Shown one piece after another: positions 1 to 10,214 of a DNA stretch of 64,000 nucleotides. The notes under the pieces were generated by a model. The model had not been told where the DNA came from and did no database searches. It saw only the letters and a program-made list of their open reading frames with translations. Both the position numbers and the translations under genes were made by a program. Within the stretch, counting starts at the first letter, position 1. Each line of letters begins with the position of its first letter. The stretch comes from Planctomycetaceae bacterium (GTDB lineage Bacteria > Planctomycetota > Planctomycetia > Pirellulales > Pirellulaceae): contig SXOA01000023.1 in the NCBI GenBank assembly GCA_005778405.1, forward strand, positions 1 to 64,000, read 5' to 3'.

Positions 1-14
1 AGTAGGATCGAATA

Positions 15-42
15 CCACTCACCACTCACCACTCACCACCCT
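15..42. repeat. Heptanucleotide tandem repeat upstream of nadA
   Basis: Three exact copies of the 7-mer CCACTCA are followed by a degenerate fourth unit. The array runs directly into a TATAAT hexamer. It is one of several period-7 arrays at gene boundaries in this window. Confidence 0.85.
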
Positions 43-47
43 ATAAT
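42..47 (+). promoter_or_regulatory. Putative -10 element for nadA
   Basis: A perfect TATAAT lies 33 bases before the nadA ATG, which would give a short leader of about 27 nt. No good -35 hexamer is visible at 16-18 bases upstream, because that position is occupied by the heptamer array. The assignment rests on the hexamer alone. Confidence 0.35.
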
Positions 48-80
48 TGAGTATCGACATTACTTCTTTGCGAGATCGCC

Positions 81-1217
81 ATGCTCACACTCAGTCCCCC
101 CCCTGCCCTGGCACTCAAACCCTACAAGTCGCTCTCCAACGAAGAGTTGGCTGAGCGGATTGAGGCGGTTCGCCGCGAGATGGGGAGCCGGCTGATGATC
201 CTGGGGCATCATTATCAACAAGATGAGGTAATCGCCCATAGCGATTTACGCGGCGATAGCTATCAGCTCAGCCAAATGGCCGCCTCCAGCCGCGATTGCC
301 GATTCATTGTATTCTGCGGCGTGCATTTCATGGCCGAAACCGCGGACATCCTGGCGAACCGCCCGGAAAAACTGGCGGAGCGTGGCGGCGAGCGGGTGAC
401 GGTCATCCTGCCGGACTTGGCCGCGGGTTGCTCGATGGCGGATATGGCAGGTATCGACCAGGTGGAGGGGGCTTGGGCCGACCTCGGTGAGATCATCGAC
501 ACCAGTGACATTACCCCGGTAACGTACATCAATTCCGCCGCCAGCCTTAAAGCCTTTTGCGGTCGGCACGGTGGCATTGTCTGCACCAGCAGCAATGCCA
601 AGGCGGTTCTCCAGTGGTCGTTCCAGCGTACCAGCCGCGTGTTCTTCTTCCCCGATCAGCATTTGGGGCGAAACACGGCTCTCAAAATGGGCATCACCAA
701 CGAGCAGATGCCCGTCTTTGATCCGTATGAGAGCGAACTCGGCGGCAACAATCCCGAGGCCATTACAGCGAGCAGGGTCGTCTTGTGGAAGGGACACTGC
801 AGCGTCCACCAGATGTTTCGCAAGGAGCATGTCGAGCAATTCCGCAAGAAATTCCCCGGTATCAAGATTCTAGTTCATCCCGAATGTCCGCAGGAGGTGA
901 ACGACCTGGCGGACATCAGCGGGTCCACGAGCAAAATCATGAAGACGGTGGAGGAAGCACCGCCGGGGACCAAGTGGGCCATCGGGACGGAACTGCACCT
1001 GGTGAACCGCCTGAAGAAGGAGCATCCAGAACAGGAGATTCACTTTCTGTCGCCCGTCGTCTGCATGTGTGCGACGATGTACCGCATCGACCTGGCCCAT
1101 CTCTGTTGGAGCCTGGAAAGCCTGGCTGCCGGCGATCCGGTTAATACCATCAAGGTGGATGAAGAAACCGCCCGGCAGAGTCTGGCGGCATTAGAGCGGA
1201 TGCTGGAAGTGAAGTGA
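81..1217 (+). CDS. nadA: Quinolinate synthase NadA
   Basis: NadA condenses iminoaspartate with dihydroxyacetone phosphate to give quinolinate in de novo NAD synthesis, using a [4Fe-4S] cluster. The 378-residue product matches the usual family length. Visible family signatures are GHHYQQDEVI near residue 42, GDSYQLS near 59, GCSMADM with a cluster cysteine at about 117, CTSSNA near 193, HPEC near 270 and CMCAT near 330, so the three expected cluster cysteines are all present. The ATG start fits the N-terminal helix before the first substrate motif. The gene stands alone. The next gene converges on it from the opposite strand only 13 bases downstream. Confidence 0.97.
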   Translation: MLTLSPPPALALKPYKSLSNEELAERIEAVRREMGSRLMILGHHYQQDEVIAHSDLRGDSYQLSQMAASSRDCRFIVFCGVHFMAETADILANRPEKLAERGGERVTVILPDLAAGCSMADMAGIDQVEGAWADLGEIIDTSDITPVTYINSAASLKAFCGRHGGIVCTSSNAKAVLQWSFQRTSRVFFFPDQHLGRNTALKMGITNEQMPVFDPYESELGGNNPEAITASRVVLWKGHCSVHQMFRKEHVEQFRKKFPGIKILVHPECPQEVNDLADISGSTSKIMKTVEEAPPGTKWAIGTELHLVNRLKKEHPEQEIHFLSPVVCMCATMYRIDLAHLCWSLESLAAGDPVNTIKVDEETARQSLAALERMLEVK

Positions 1218-1230
1218 CCCGCTCGCCTGG

Positions 1231-2988
<1,758 letters not shown>

Positions 2989-3368
2989 ATCGCGAGAGCT
3001 GGACCCTGCGCCAATTCCGTTGTCACGCAGGGGCATCCCCGCGAGTTTGTGAATCGCATCACGGTCAACGTTCTCCCCGGATGTCGGCCGCGCTCTTGCC
3101 GGTGAAACACCCGCATCCTCAACCTTCGGGCGCTCACCCGTCTGCGATCCGTTCCGCAAACGAGTGAGGATGCAGGAAACCGAAAAACGAAACGAAACCG
3201 AACCAGAAAAGGTTACACCCCCGCAATGCGGGCGTAAAGCATCTATCCTTATATTTTATCAGGGCTTATGGCAAAACAAAGACTTCAAAGAGACGGAATT
3301 GCCAAAACTTCGGCCGATTGCGGCCCGTAGCGGTAGTCTGTGCGGCCTATGGGGAGTAACCTTCTTGT
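2989..3368. other. Divergent intergenic region between kinase and glutaredoxin-like gene
   Basis: If the kinase starts at its internal ATG, this spacer of about 380 bases separates two divergent transcription units and should hold both promoters. The stretch around 3230-3280 is locally AT-rich and contains a short hairpin (CCCGCAATGCGGG). No convincing small gene is visible. Confidence 0.4.
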
Positions 3369-3593
3369 ATGATCCACCAGGTGCTTCTTTTCACCCGCAT
3401 CGGCTGCCATCTTTGCGACCAGGCGGAAGCGCTTCTCATTCGCCACGGCCTGACACCGCAAAAGTTCGATGTCGACGCTAATCCGGAATTGCAGCAGAAG
3501 TATGATACCTGCGTGCCGGTGGTCGTCATCGATGGCAAAGAACGCTTTCGCGGCCAGGTCAACGAATTTCTGCTCAAGCGGCTGCTGAAATAG
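3369..3593 (+). CDS. Glutaredoxin-like protein (thioredoxin fold, CxxC)
   Basis: This 74-residue protein has the compact glutaredoxin/DUF836 layout. A first beta strand (HQVLLFTRIG) leads into the redox motif CHLC at residues 14-17, then the LxxxGL helix, a second strand, and a VPVVVIDG segment carrying the conserved cis-proline that contacts thiol substrates. It ends with a helix (VNEFLLKRLLK). It probably acts as a small dithiol oxidoreductase in the cytoplasm. It is 7 bases upstream of the DUF2064 gene on the same strand, so the two are likely cotranscribed with thiO. Confidence 0.85.
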   Translation: MIHQVLLFTRIGCHLCDQAEALLIRHGLTPQKFDVDANPELQQKYDTCVPVVVIDGKERFRGQVNEFLLKRLLK

Positions 3594-3600
3594 CCTGGCC

Positions 3601-4257
3601 ATGACAAACACACTCGGCATGTTTGCCAAGCACTGGCAGCCCGGCACGGTAAAGACCCGGCTGGCGGTGAGCATTGGCGACGAAGCTGCCGCCGCATTGC
3701 ATCGGCATTTTGTGCAAACGCTGATCAGCCGCCTTCAGGACGTCGCCGACCGCCACGTTCTTTGTTTCGCACCGGCCGACTCCGCCGGAGCATTCGGCCA
3801 ACTCAGCCTCGGCCGCTGGACCCTTGAGCCGCAAGCCGAGGGCGATCTCGGCACACGCATGAAGCATTTCTTCACCGCAACGCCAGCAGCCGAAGACTCT
3901 CAGCGCGCAATCTTGATTGGCTCCGACAGCCCCGATCTGCCGTTGGAGTTTATCGAAGAGGCGTTCGACAAGCTGCGGGACTCTCCTGTCGTTCTCGGTC
4001 CCACCGTCGACGGCGGCTACTATCTCATTGGCCTCTCGCAGACCGTGCCCCCCATCTTCGACAACATCTCCTGGAGCACCCCAGAAGTCTGGCCGCAAAC
4101 CATCGCCCGCCTCACTGCCGCCAGAATCCCTTACCACGTCCTTCCTTGGTGGTACGATGTAGATGACCTAGCGGGCCTACACCGACTCCATGATTCTATG
4201 TCTCCTTACGAGCCACTTTACGGGAAAATCTCGTCGCTCCTGACTCCTGACTCCTGA
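3601..4257 (+). CDS. TIGR04282 / DUF2064 family glycosyltransferase-like protein
   Basis: The 218-residue product has the nucleotidyl-transferase-like fold of the DUF2064 family, some members of which are annotated as arsenosugar-biosynthesis glycosyltransferases. Visible motifs are MFAKHWQPGTVKTRL near the N-terminus (pyrophosphate-loop-like), GSDSPDLP near residue 104 and GPTVDGGYYLIGL near 130, the latter two supplying acidic metal-binding residues. The donor and acceptor are unknown. The last codons (LLTPDS plus TGA) are encoded by a heptamer array that continues into the thiO start, so the extreme C-terminus is probably recently acquired sequence. Confidence 0.8.
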   Translation: MTNTLGMFAKHWQPGTVKTRLAVSIGDEAAAALHRHFVQTLISRLQDVADRHVLCFAPADSAGAFGQLSLGRWTLEPQAEGDLGTRMKHFFTATPAAEDSQRAILIGSDSPDLPLEFIEEAFDKLRDSPVVLGPTVDGGYYLIGLSQTVPPIFDNISWSTPEVWPQTIARLTAARIPYHVLPWWYDVDDLAGLHRLHDSMSPYEPLYGKISSLLTPDS

Positions 4258-4271
4258 CTCATGACTCATGA
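4237..4271. repeat. Heptamer array spanning DUF2064 stop and thiO start
   Basis: Five perfect period-7 units are present: CTCCTGA three times, then CTCATGA twice. The third unit contains the TGA stop of the upstream gene. The last unit contains the ATG used for thiO. The array therefore forms the whole junction between the two genes. Confidence 0.9.
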
Positions 4272-5383
4272 CTGACGTCCTCATTATTGGCGGTGGCGTC
4301 ATTGGCCTGTCGCTTGCCTGGGACCTCGCCCAGCACGGTCGGCAAGTTCAGGTCATCGACAGTGGCGAACCGGGGAAAGAAGCCTCCTGGGCCGGTGCCG
4401 GCATTCTTCCACCCACCTCCTGGAAAGCGGCTCTGCATCCCTATGACCAGCTGCGGGCCCTTTCCAGCGAACTTCATCCGCTTTGGGCAGCAGCCCTTTC
4501 GAAGCAAACTGGCATCGACACCGGTTATCGCACTTGCGGTGGCATTTATCTTGCTCGCACCCCTGGCGAAGCTGCGTCACTTACCGGCTGGGCCAATGCG
4601 GCAACGGAAGAAGGGATTGAGGTGCATCGGCTGGGTGAGCGTGAGTGGGAGGAGTCAGGAATTAGGGAACAGGGGGCGGTAGAGGGAAGGAGAATCCGCG
4701 CCGCCTATTTGCTGCCCAAGGAGGCTCAGCTTCGCAATCCTCGGCACTTGCAAGCACTTCGCACAGCTTGCGAACGTCTAGGCGTCGTGATCACACCGGG
4801 CGGTGCGGCACTCGACTTTGAAATCCGCGATGGCCGAGTTCAGACCGTGATAACTTCCGCCGGTCCATTGCAAGCCAGCCAATTCTGCCTGACCTCCGGT
4901 GCTTGGACTGGCCAGATTTGCGCCACGCTCGGCATCCCGCTTGGGATCTTCCCCATTCGGGGCCAAATGGTGCTCTTCAACACCCACGATGTCTCAGTCT
5001 TGAAACACATCGTTACGGAAGGCTCTCGCTACCTCGTTCCCCGCGAGGACGGTCACGTTTTAGCCGGCTCGACGGAAGAAGAGGTCGGTTTTGACAAGAG
5101 TACGACGGAAGAAGCCGTCGCCGATCTCATAGCTTTCGCCCGCGGCCTGGTTCCCGCTCTAGAGAATGCAACCGTTGAACGGAAATGGGCTGGCTTACGC
5201 CCGGCCTCATTCGATAGCCTTCCCTATCTCGGTTTGCTCCCTGGCCTCGCCAACTGCTTCGTGGCCTCCGGCCATTTCCGTAGCGGTCTCTATCTCTCTC
5301 CAGCAACCGCCGTTGTCATGAGCCAAATGATGCGTGGCGAGCAGCCTCAAATCGATCTCGGGCCGTTTCGAACGGGGCGGTGA
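4268..5383 (+). CDS. thiO: Glycine oxidase ThiO, FAD-dependent
   Basis: ThiO oxidises glycine to iminoglycine for the thiazole half of thiamine. The 371-residue product opens with the dinucleotide-binding motif VLIIGGGVIGLSLAWDLA and shows the DAAO-family signatures GKEASWAGAGIL near 38 and a C-terminal ASGHFRSGLYLSPATA segment that contacts flavin. The region RLGEREWEESGIREQGAVEGRR (about 120-141) is encoded by a period-7 repeat and looks like a tolerated loop insertion. The glutaredoxin-like and DUF2064 genes lie upstream on the same strand. No thiS or thiG is in the window. Confidence 0.9.
   Translation: MTDVLIIGGGVIGLSLAWDLAQHGRQVQVIDSGEPGKEASWAGAGILPPTSWKAALHPYDQLRALSSELHPLWAAALSKQTGIDTGYRTCGGIYLARTPGEAASLTGWANAATEEGIEVHRLGEREWEESGIREQGAVEGRRIRAAYLLPKEAQLRNPRHLQALRTACERLGVVITPGGAALDFEIRDGRVQTVITSAGPLQASQFCLTSGAWTGQICATLGIPLGIFPIRGQMVLFNTHDVSVLKHIVTEGSRYLVPREDGHVLAGSTEEEVGFDKSTTEEAVADLIAFARGLVPALENATVERKWAGLRPASFDSLPYLGLLPGLANCFVASGHFRSGLYLSPATAVVMSQMMRGEQPQIDLGPFRTGR
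4647..4688. repeat. Heptamer array inside thiO
   Basis: Four successive 7-mers follow the pattern NNNAGGR (GGGAGGA, GTCAGGA, ATTAGGG, AACAGGG) and two more degenerate units follow. All are translated in the thiO frame as a charged loop. Confidence 0.7.
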
Positions 5384-5570
5384 CGCCACCTCCAAAATCC
5401 CCTTTTCGTCCCACGTCCAACGTCCCTTGGAATGGTCGCAAGTACTTACAGGTAAAGTATTTACAGAAGTAACTTGAACAGGGGTGCCAAACCTTCGTAG
5501 GATAAGGGTGTCCCCCCAAGGGGTGTTTTCGTGTCCCACCTAGAGCTCGCCACTTGCTTCCCCTGTTGTC

Positions 5571-6290
5571 ATGTTCCGTCGCTCCGAACTAATCCAGAAG
5601 CAGCTTGCCCCGACCAAGGTTCGGGCGGAGTCTCGCGCTGTTGCTTCGCGACGAGTCGTGATGGCGGGAAAGGGCATGCGAATCTCAGGTGGAACGCCTC
5701 GTGGACCGTATCTGCCGCCGGAAACCTGGCATGAGCCAAGTGAGCAGGCGAGCGGCCAATTCTGCGTGATGCATCAGCCAGCCGGCAAGGGATTTCGCCA
5801 CATTCTGACCGAAGAAGACGTCCGCAATCGCCTGGCGGAATTGCCGCGGTGGATGGTCGAACCGCTCGAGGTCGTGCAGTTCAGCCAGATGACCCGTAAA
5901 AAGCGAATGGCGGCGTGCTACGGCATGCAGTGGGGGGCGACAATCTATCTCTACCCGATTGAAGAGAATCTGGTCGAAACCTTCCACCAGCCCCCGAAAC
6001 CGAACCAAAAGATTGAAGCCAGCATGTTCGGGGCCCGGTGGGAAGCCGCCGGCCACGGCCACTGGAAGCTCATTTGGTCTCCAGAGGCGATTCGGGACTT
6101 TTTTCTGAACAACGTGCTGATTCATGAGTTGGGGCACATTCTGGACACCCGCAACAGCCGCACGGTGGACCGGGAGCGGTTTGCCGAGTGGTTCGCCATC
6201 GAAAATGGCTATAAGCGGAGCCAACGGCAGGATCTAGCGGTGCTGGCCGAGCGGAAGTATGTCCGCAAGCGGCACCACAAAGTGAAGTAG
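5571..6290 (+). CDS. Uncharacterised protein with HELGH zinc-metallopeptidase motif
   Basis: This 239-residue protein has no signal peptide and a basic N-terminus and C-terminus. The core carries NNVLIHELGHILD near residue 186, a canonical HExxH zinc site. Downstream, RERFAEWFAIE near 205 places a glutamate where the third zinc ligand or a structural acidic residue is expected in gluzincin folds. A histidine-rich tail (KRHHKVK) ends the protein. A metal-dependent hydrolase role is inferred from the motif alone. The start is uncertain because the first 60 residues look like a weakly conserved extension. The gene lies alone, about 190 bases after thiO. Confidence 0.7.
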   Translation: MFRRSELIQKQLAPTKVRAESRAVASRRVVMAGKGMRISGGTPRGPYLPPETWHEPSEQASGQFCVMHQPAGKGFRHILTEEDVRNRLAELPRWMVEPLEVVQFSQMTRKKRMAACYGMQWGATIYLYPIEENLVETFHQPPKPNQKIEASMFGARWEAAGHGHWKLIWSPEAIRDFFLNNVLIHELGHILDTRNSRTVDRERFAEWFAIENGYKRSQRQDLAVLAERKYVRKRHHKVK

Positions 6291-6446
6291 CCTGACTGCC
6301 CCGACAGGCGAGTACATTCTTGGCTGATTTTCGTTTAATGTATCGCCAGAGACCGCCTTGCGCGCTTGCGCTATCCCCTGATGCGGTCTTTGTTTAGAAT
6401 AAATCCCTGACCGTTGACTTGATCCTACGCTGACGAGGAATTGTCT

Positions 6447-8351
6447 ATGACCTCCCCCCTGTTCCGAGGCATGTTGGCGTTGTTGTTGGGAATCGTACTG
6501 TCTTCTGCCGCAATTGCCGCACCGACCAAGGAACAGCAGGCCGAAATTAGCACCATCAACACGCTGCTGACCCGCGCTGGCAACCTCTACAAGCAGAACA
6601 AATTCGCGGAGGCTGGCGAAGCGATCAAGGAAGCGCAGGCCAAGATCGAAAAACTCGGCGAGGGAGGGGATGCCCAGGTGATGAAAGCCCTGGAAGCACC
6701 TTATAAGCGACTGCTCAACGCCCATGCCCTGCTCGAAATCGAGGGGGTCAAGCTGAGCGAAATCAAGCCGCTGGAAGCGAAGAAGCCAATGCCCGCCGGC
6801 GGTGCCCCACTTCCCGCTGGCGCGGTCAGTTTCACCAAGCAAATCGCCCCCATCATCGTCGCCCGCTGCGGCGGCTGCCACGTCCGCAACAGCCGCGGCG
6901 AGCTTTCGATGGCGACCTACGAAGCGATGATGGCCGGCAACAAGAACGGCAAAATTCTCTTCGCCGGCAAGCCGGAAGGGAGCATTATCATCGACAAAAT
7001 TGAGGGGAAAGAGATGCCGCCCAATGGTGCGGGCATTCCGGACGCCGAATTTGCCACGATTAAGAAGTGGATTTCCGAAGGGGCCAAGTTCGATGGCACC
7101 GACCTGAAAGCCAATCTCACCATGCTCGCTGGTGGCAACGCCGCCGCCACACCTGCCATGGAAATCAAGGTTGCTACCGGCAAAGAGACGATCAGCTTTT
7201 CCAAGGATATCGCCCCGGTGCTGGCCAGCACTTGCGTCAACTGTCACGGCACCAGACAACCGCGCGGCAACTTCAGCCTGTTTACGTTCGAAGGACTGCT
7301 CAAAGGTGGCGACAGCGGATCCCCCATTCAGCCAGGCAAGGGAGCTGATTCGTACCTCATCAAGAAGCTTCGCGGTACTGCCAAGCAAGGCCAGCGAATG
7401 CCGCTCAACCTTGACCCGCTCAAGGACGATGTCATCGCCAAGATCGAGAAATGGATTGACGAAGGGGCCACATTCGACGGCGGTGACGCCAAGCAGCCCG
7501 TCATCGAAGTCGCTGCCCTGGCCAAAGCCCGCGGCAGCACGCATGCACAGCTCAGCGCCGATCGCGCCACCCTGGCGGGCACTAACTGGCGGCTGGGAAT
7601 GCCGGACATCGGCGCCGACAAGGTCGAAACCGAGAATTTTCTGGTGCTCGGCAATGTCGGGCCCAATACGCTCCAGCAAATTGGCGACAATGCCGAAGCC
7701 CTGGCTCCCAAAGTCGGCGAGATGCTCAAGGCCACTTCCGGTCATCCGCTCATCAAGGGCCGCATGACTCTGTTCGTTTTCCGCGAGCGGTACGACTACA
7801 GCGAGTTCGGCAAAATGGTCGAGCGACGGGACATCCCCGGCATGTGGCGAGGCCACTTCAAATTCAGCATCGTCGACGCTTACGCCGCGGTGATTCCCCC
7901 CAAGGCCGACGACTACAGCCTGCAAACTCTCATTTCCCAGCAATTGGCGGGGTGCTACGTCGCTTCGCTTGGCAAAGGTGGCACTCCCCTGTGGTTCTCT
8001 CAAGGTGCGGGCCGCGTCGTTGCCTCGCGTTTGGATGGGGGCGACCCTCGGGTGATGGCTTGGGATGACGCCATTCCGGAAATCGTCTCCACCCTCCCGA
8101 GTGCCGACGCTTTCCTCACGAATAAACTGGACCCTGAGTCCGCCGACATCGCAGCCTACAGCTTTGTCAAGTTCTTGATGACAGACGGCAAGAAGTTCCA
8201 GCTCTTGCTGGACAAGCTCCGCGGCAACGGAGATTTCGTCAAGGCTTTCCCGGAAGTCTATGGTGGCAGCCCCAACGCCGTCGCCGAAATGTGGGTCCGC
8301 AAGCCGCCGTCTCGCAGCGTGCCAGCGAAAAAGACGGCGGGGAAGAAATAG
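6447..8351 (+). CDS. Secreted two-haem cytochrome-like protein with degenerate peptidase-MA-like C-terminus
   Basis: The exported protein is about 634 residues. The ATG is preferred over the upstream TTG because GAGGAA sits 7 bases before it. The signal peptide covers about 1-27 (LLLGIVLSSAAIAA). A helical segment follows, then two planctomycete-type cytochrome c modules with haem motifs CGGCH near 145 and CVNCH near 265. The C-terminal third resembles the peptidase MA-like (gluzincin) fold. The expected HExxH position reads QQLAG and the expected WLxEG motif reads WFSQG, so the zinc ligands are missing. The role is unknown; it is probably periplasmic and haem-binding. Confidence 0.8.
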   Translation: MTSPLFRGMLALLLGIVLSSAAIAAPTKEQQAEISTINTLLTRAGNLYKQNKFAEAGEAIKEAQAKIEKLGEGGDAQVMKALEAPYKRLLNAHALLEIEGVKLSEIKPLEAKKPMPAGGAPLPAGAVSFTKQIAPIIVARCGGCHVRNSRGELSMATYEAMMAGNKNGKILFAGKPEGSIIIDKIEGKEMPPNGAGIPDAEFATIKKWISEGAKFDGTDLKANLTMLAGGNAAATPAMEIKVATGKETISFSKDIAPVLASTCVNCHGTRQPRGNFSLFTFEGLLKGGDSGSPIQPGKGADSYLIKKLRGTAKQGQRMPLNLDPLKDDVIAKIEKWIDEGATFDGGDAKQPVIEVAALAKARGSTHAQLSADRATLAGTNWRLGMPDIGADKVETENFLVLGNVGPNTLQQIGDNAEALAPKVGEMLKATSGHPLIKGRMTLFVFRERYDYSEFGKMVERRDIPGMWRGHFKFSIVDAYAAVIPPKADDYSLQTLISQQLAGCYVASLGKGGTPLWFSQGAGRVVASRLDGGDPRVMAWDDAIPEIVSTLPSADAFLTNKLDPESADIAAYSFVKFLMTDGKKFQLLLDKLRGNGDFVKAFPEVYGGSPNAVAEMWVRKPPSRSVPAKKTAGKK

Positions 8352-8392
8352 AACGGCGCTGCGCTGCTTTTTGCAGTAGTGCCTCCCCCATC

Positions 8393-9979
8393 CTAATGCT
8401 TGAAGTGCCTGCGCCCCGTGAAGATCATGGGGATGCCGTGTTGGTTGCAGGCGGCGATGACTTCGGCATCCTTGACACTCCCTCCCGGCTGAATGATGGC
8501 GGCGACGCCGGCGGCGGCGGCTTTGTGGATGGAATCGGGAAAGGGAAAGAAAGCGTCGGAGGCGAGGACGGAGCCGGGGGCTCGGTCGCCAGCTTTGACG
8601 ATAGCGATTTCCACGGAATCGACCCGGCTCATCTGGCCTGCTCCGCAGCCGATGAGGGAGCCGTCTTTTGACAGCACAATCGCGTTGGACTTCACGTGCC
8701 GCACGATGCTCCAGCCGAAGCGGAGGTCGGCCAAAAGCGCGTCCTGTGGCTCTCCAGCGGTAACAACTTTCCATTCACTCTCGGGGTCCGGGAGCACGTC
8801 GGCTTCCTGCACCAACATTCCCCCTTCAATCTGGCGAAAGTTAATGCGGGCGGAGGGGGGATCGAGCGGGCCGATTTCCAGCAGCCGCACGTTGGTTTTC
8901 CATTTGGGCCGCGTGGTGAGAATCTGCAGGGCCGCGGCATCGAAACTCGGGGCGACAATCGCTTCGATGAACAGCCCCGGCTCGGACAGCACCTCAGCCG
9001 TCGCCACATCCACCGCGCGGTTGAACGCCAGGACACCGCCGAACGCGCTCTGCGGGTCGCCGGCCAAAGCCATCTTTGCCGCTTGAGCCAGCGAATCGCT
9101 CGTGGCTGCTCCGCACGGATTGTTGTGCTTGATGACCGAAGCCGCCGGCTGCTCGAACCCCCGGACGATCGCGAGGGCGCTGTCAAGGTCCAGCAAGTTG
9201 TTGTACGACAGTTCCTTCCCATTGAGCTGTTTCGCGGATACCAGGCTCACGCCGTTTGCATTTGCCACCCGGTACACTGCCGCGTGCTGATGGGAGTTTT
9301 CGCCGTAGCGGAGCTCGCCTTGCTTTTCCAAAGCCAGGCCGATCTTTGGTGGAAAGAGCCTCTCCCTCTCCGTGGTTCCGTCCCCTTCCTCACGAGCAAA
9401 CCACGTCGCTATCGCTGCGTCGTATTCCGCCGTATGGGCATAAGCCGCCCCCGCCAGCTTCTGCCGCAATGGGAACGAAGTCGCCTTATCTTGGGCGATT
9501 TCCGCCAGCACTTCGGCATATTGCTGGGGGCTGGTGACGATAGCCACGAACGCATGGTTCTTGGCCGCCGCCCGGACGAGGCTTGGGCCGCCAATGTCAA
9601 TGTTTTCAATCGCCTCCTCCGGGGAAACTCCCGGCTTGGCGATGGTTGCGGCGAACGGATAGAGATTGACGACCACGAGCTCAAAGGTGGCGATTTCATG
9701 CTCTTCGACGGACTGCATATCCTCGGCATGGTCATGGCGGCAAAGGATGCCGCCAAAAATCTTGGGGTGCAGCGTCTTCACACGCCCTTCCATCATTTCC
9801 GGAAATCCCGTGTAGCGGGCGACATCTCGGGCCTCGATACCGGCGGCAATCAGAAACTTTCGCGTCCCCCCAGTCGAGAATATCTCCACTCCCGCCGCCG
9901 CCAGCCCTTGGGCAAACTTGGCCAGACCGGACTTATCGCTGACGCTGATCAAGGCACGTTGCACGGGAGGGTTGGTCAT
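8393..9979 (-). CDS. purH: Bifunctional AICAR transformylase / IMP cyclohydrolase PurH
   Basis: PurH performs the last two steps of IMP synthesis. The N-terminal cyclohydrolase domain starts at RALISVSDKSGL and continues through STGGTRKFL and GRVKTLHPKIFGGIL. The transformylase domain carries the family motifs YGENSHQHAAVY, KHNNPCG, SDAFFPFPD and the C-terminal GGSVKDAEVIAACNQHGI. From the chosen ATG the length is 528, close to the family norm. The ORF track extends 28 codons upstream, but that part is encoded by a heptamer array and does not look like PurH. The gene converges with the cytochrome-like gene. Confidence 0.97.
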   Translation of the reverse strand: MTNPPVQRALISVSDKSGLAKFAQGLAAAGVEIFSTGGTRKFLIAAGIEARDVARYTGFPEMMEGRVKTLHPKIFGGILCRHDHAEDMQSVEEHEIATFELVVVNLYPFAATIAKPGVSPEEAIENIDIGGPSLVRAAAKNHAFVAIVTSPQQYAEVLAEIAQDKATSFPLRQKLAGAAYAHTAEYDAAIATWFAREEGDGTTERERLFPPKIGLALEKQGELRYGENSHQHAAVYRVANANGVSLVSAKQLNGKELSYNNLLDLDSALAIVRGFEQPAASVIKHNNPCGAATSDSLAQAAKMALAGDPQSAFGGVLAFNRAVDVATAEVLSEPGLFIEAIVAPSFDAAALQILTTRPKWKTNVRLLEIGPLDPPSARINFRQIEGGMLVQEADVLPDPESEWKVVTAGEPQDALLADLRFGWSIVRHVKSNAIVLSKDGSLIGCGAGQMSRVDSVEIAIVKAGDRAPGSVLASDAFFPFPDSIHKAAAAGVAAIIQPGGSVKDAEVIAACNQHGIPMIFTGRRHFKH

Positions 9980-9980
9980 G

Positions 9981-10015
9981 AGTAGGCAGAAGGCAGTTGA
10001 CAGTAGGCCGGTGGC
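9981..10015. repeat. Heptamer array directly upstream of purH
   Basis: Four period-7 units (AGTAGGC, AGAAGGC, AGTTGAC, AGTAGGC) plus a degenerate fifth begin one base beyond the purH initiation codon. They lie within the purH leader on the minus strand. Confidence 0.75.
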
Positions 10016-10214
10016 GGAAGTTGCCGCAGATTCTGGTTTAAGGTGCGAGGGGAAGATGGTCAAGGATAGCCCTCGTTTGCACCGCGAGAGGGCCTACTTT
10101 CGCGGTGCCAAGGACTATATTTGCTTGCCCCGCCCTATCCAGCCGATGTATAAATAGGGATGGATGGATACGAAGTCCTCCCCCTGCCTACGCTCGCCGC
10201 TGGAAAGCTCGCCC

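Noticed and set aside
15-42. CRISPR-like repeat
   Set aside because: Units are 7 bases with no spacers. None of the arrays in the window has the repeat-spacer layout of CRISPR, and no cas gene is present.
6234-8774. 846-codon minus-strand ORF
   Set aside because: It lies antisense to the two-haem protein gene, whose signal peptide, haem motifs and ribosome-binding site are clear. The antisense product has no domain character and is a high-GC shadow.
8696-9985. 429-codon plus-strand ORF
   Set aside because: Antisense to purH, which is certain from its motifs.
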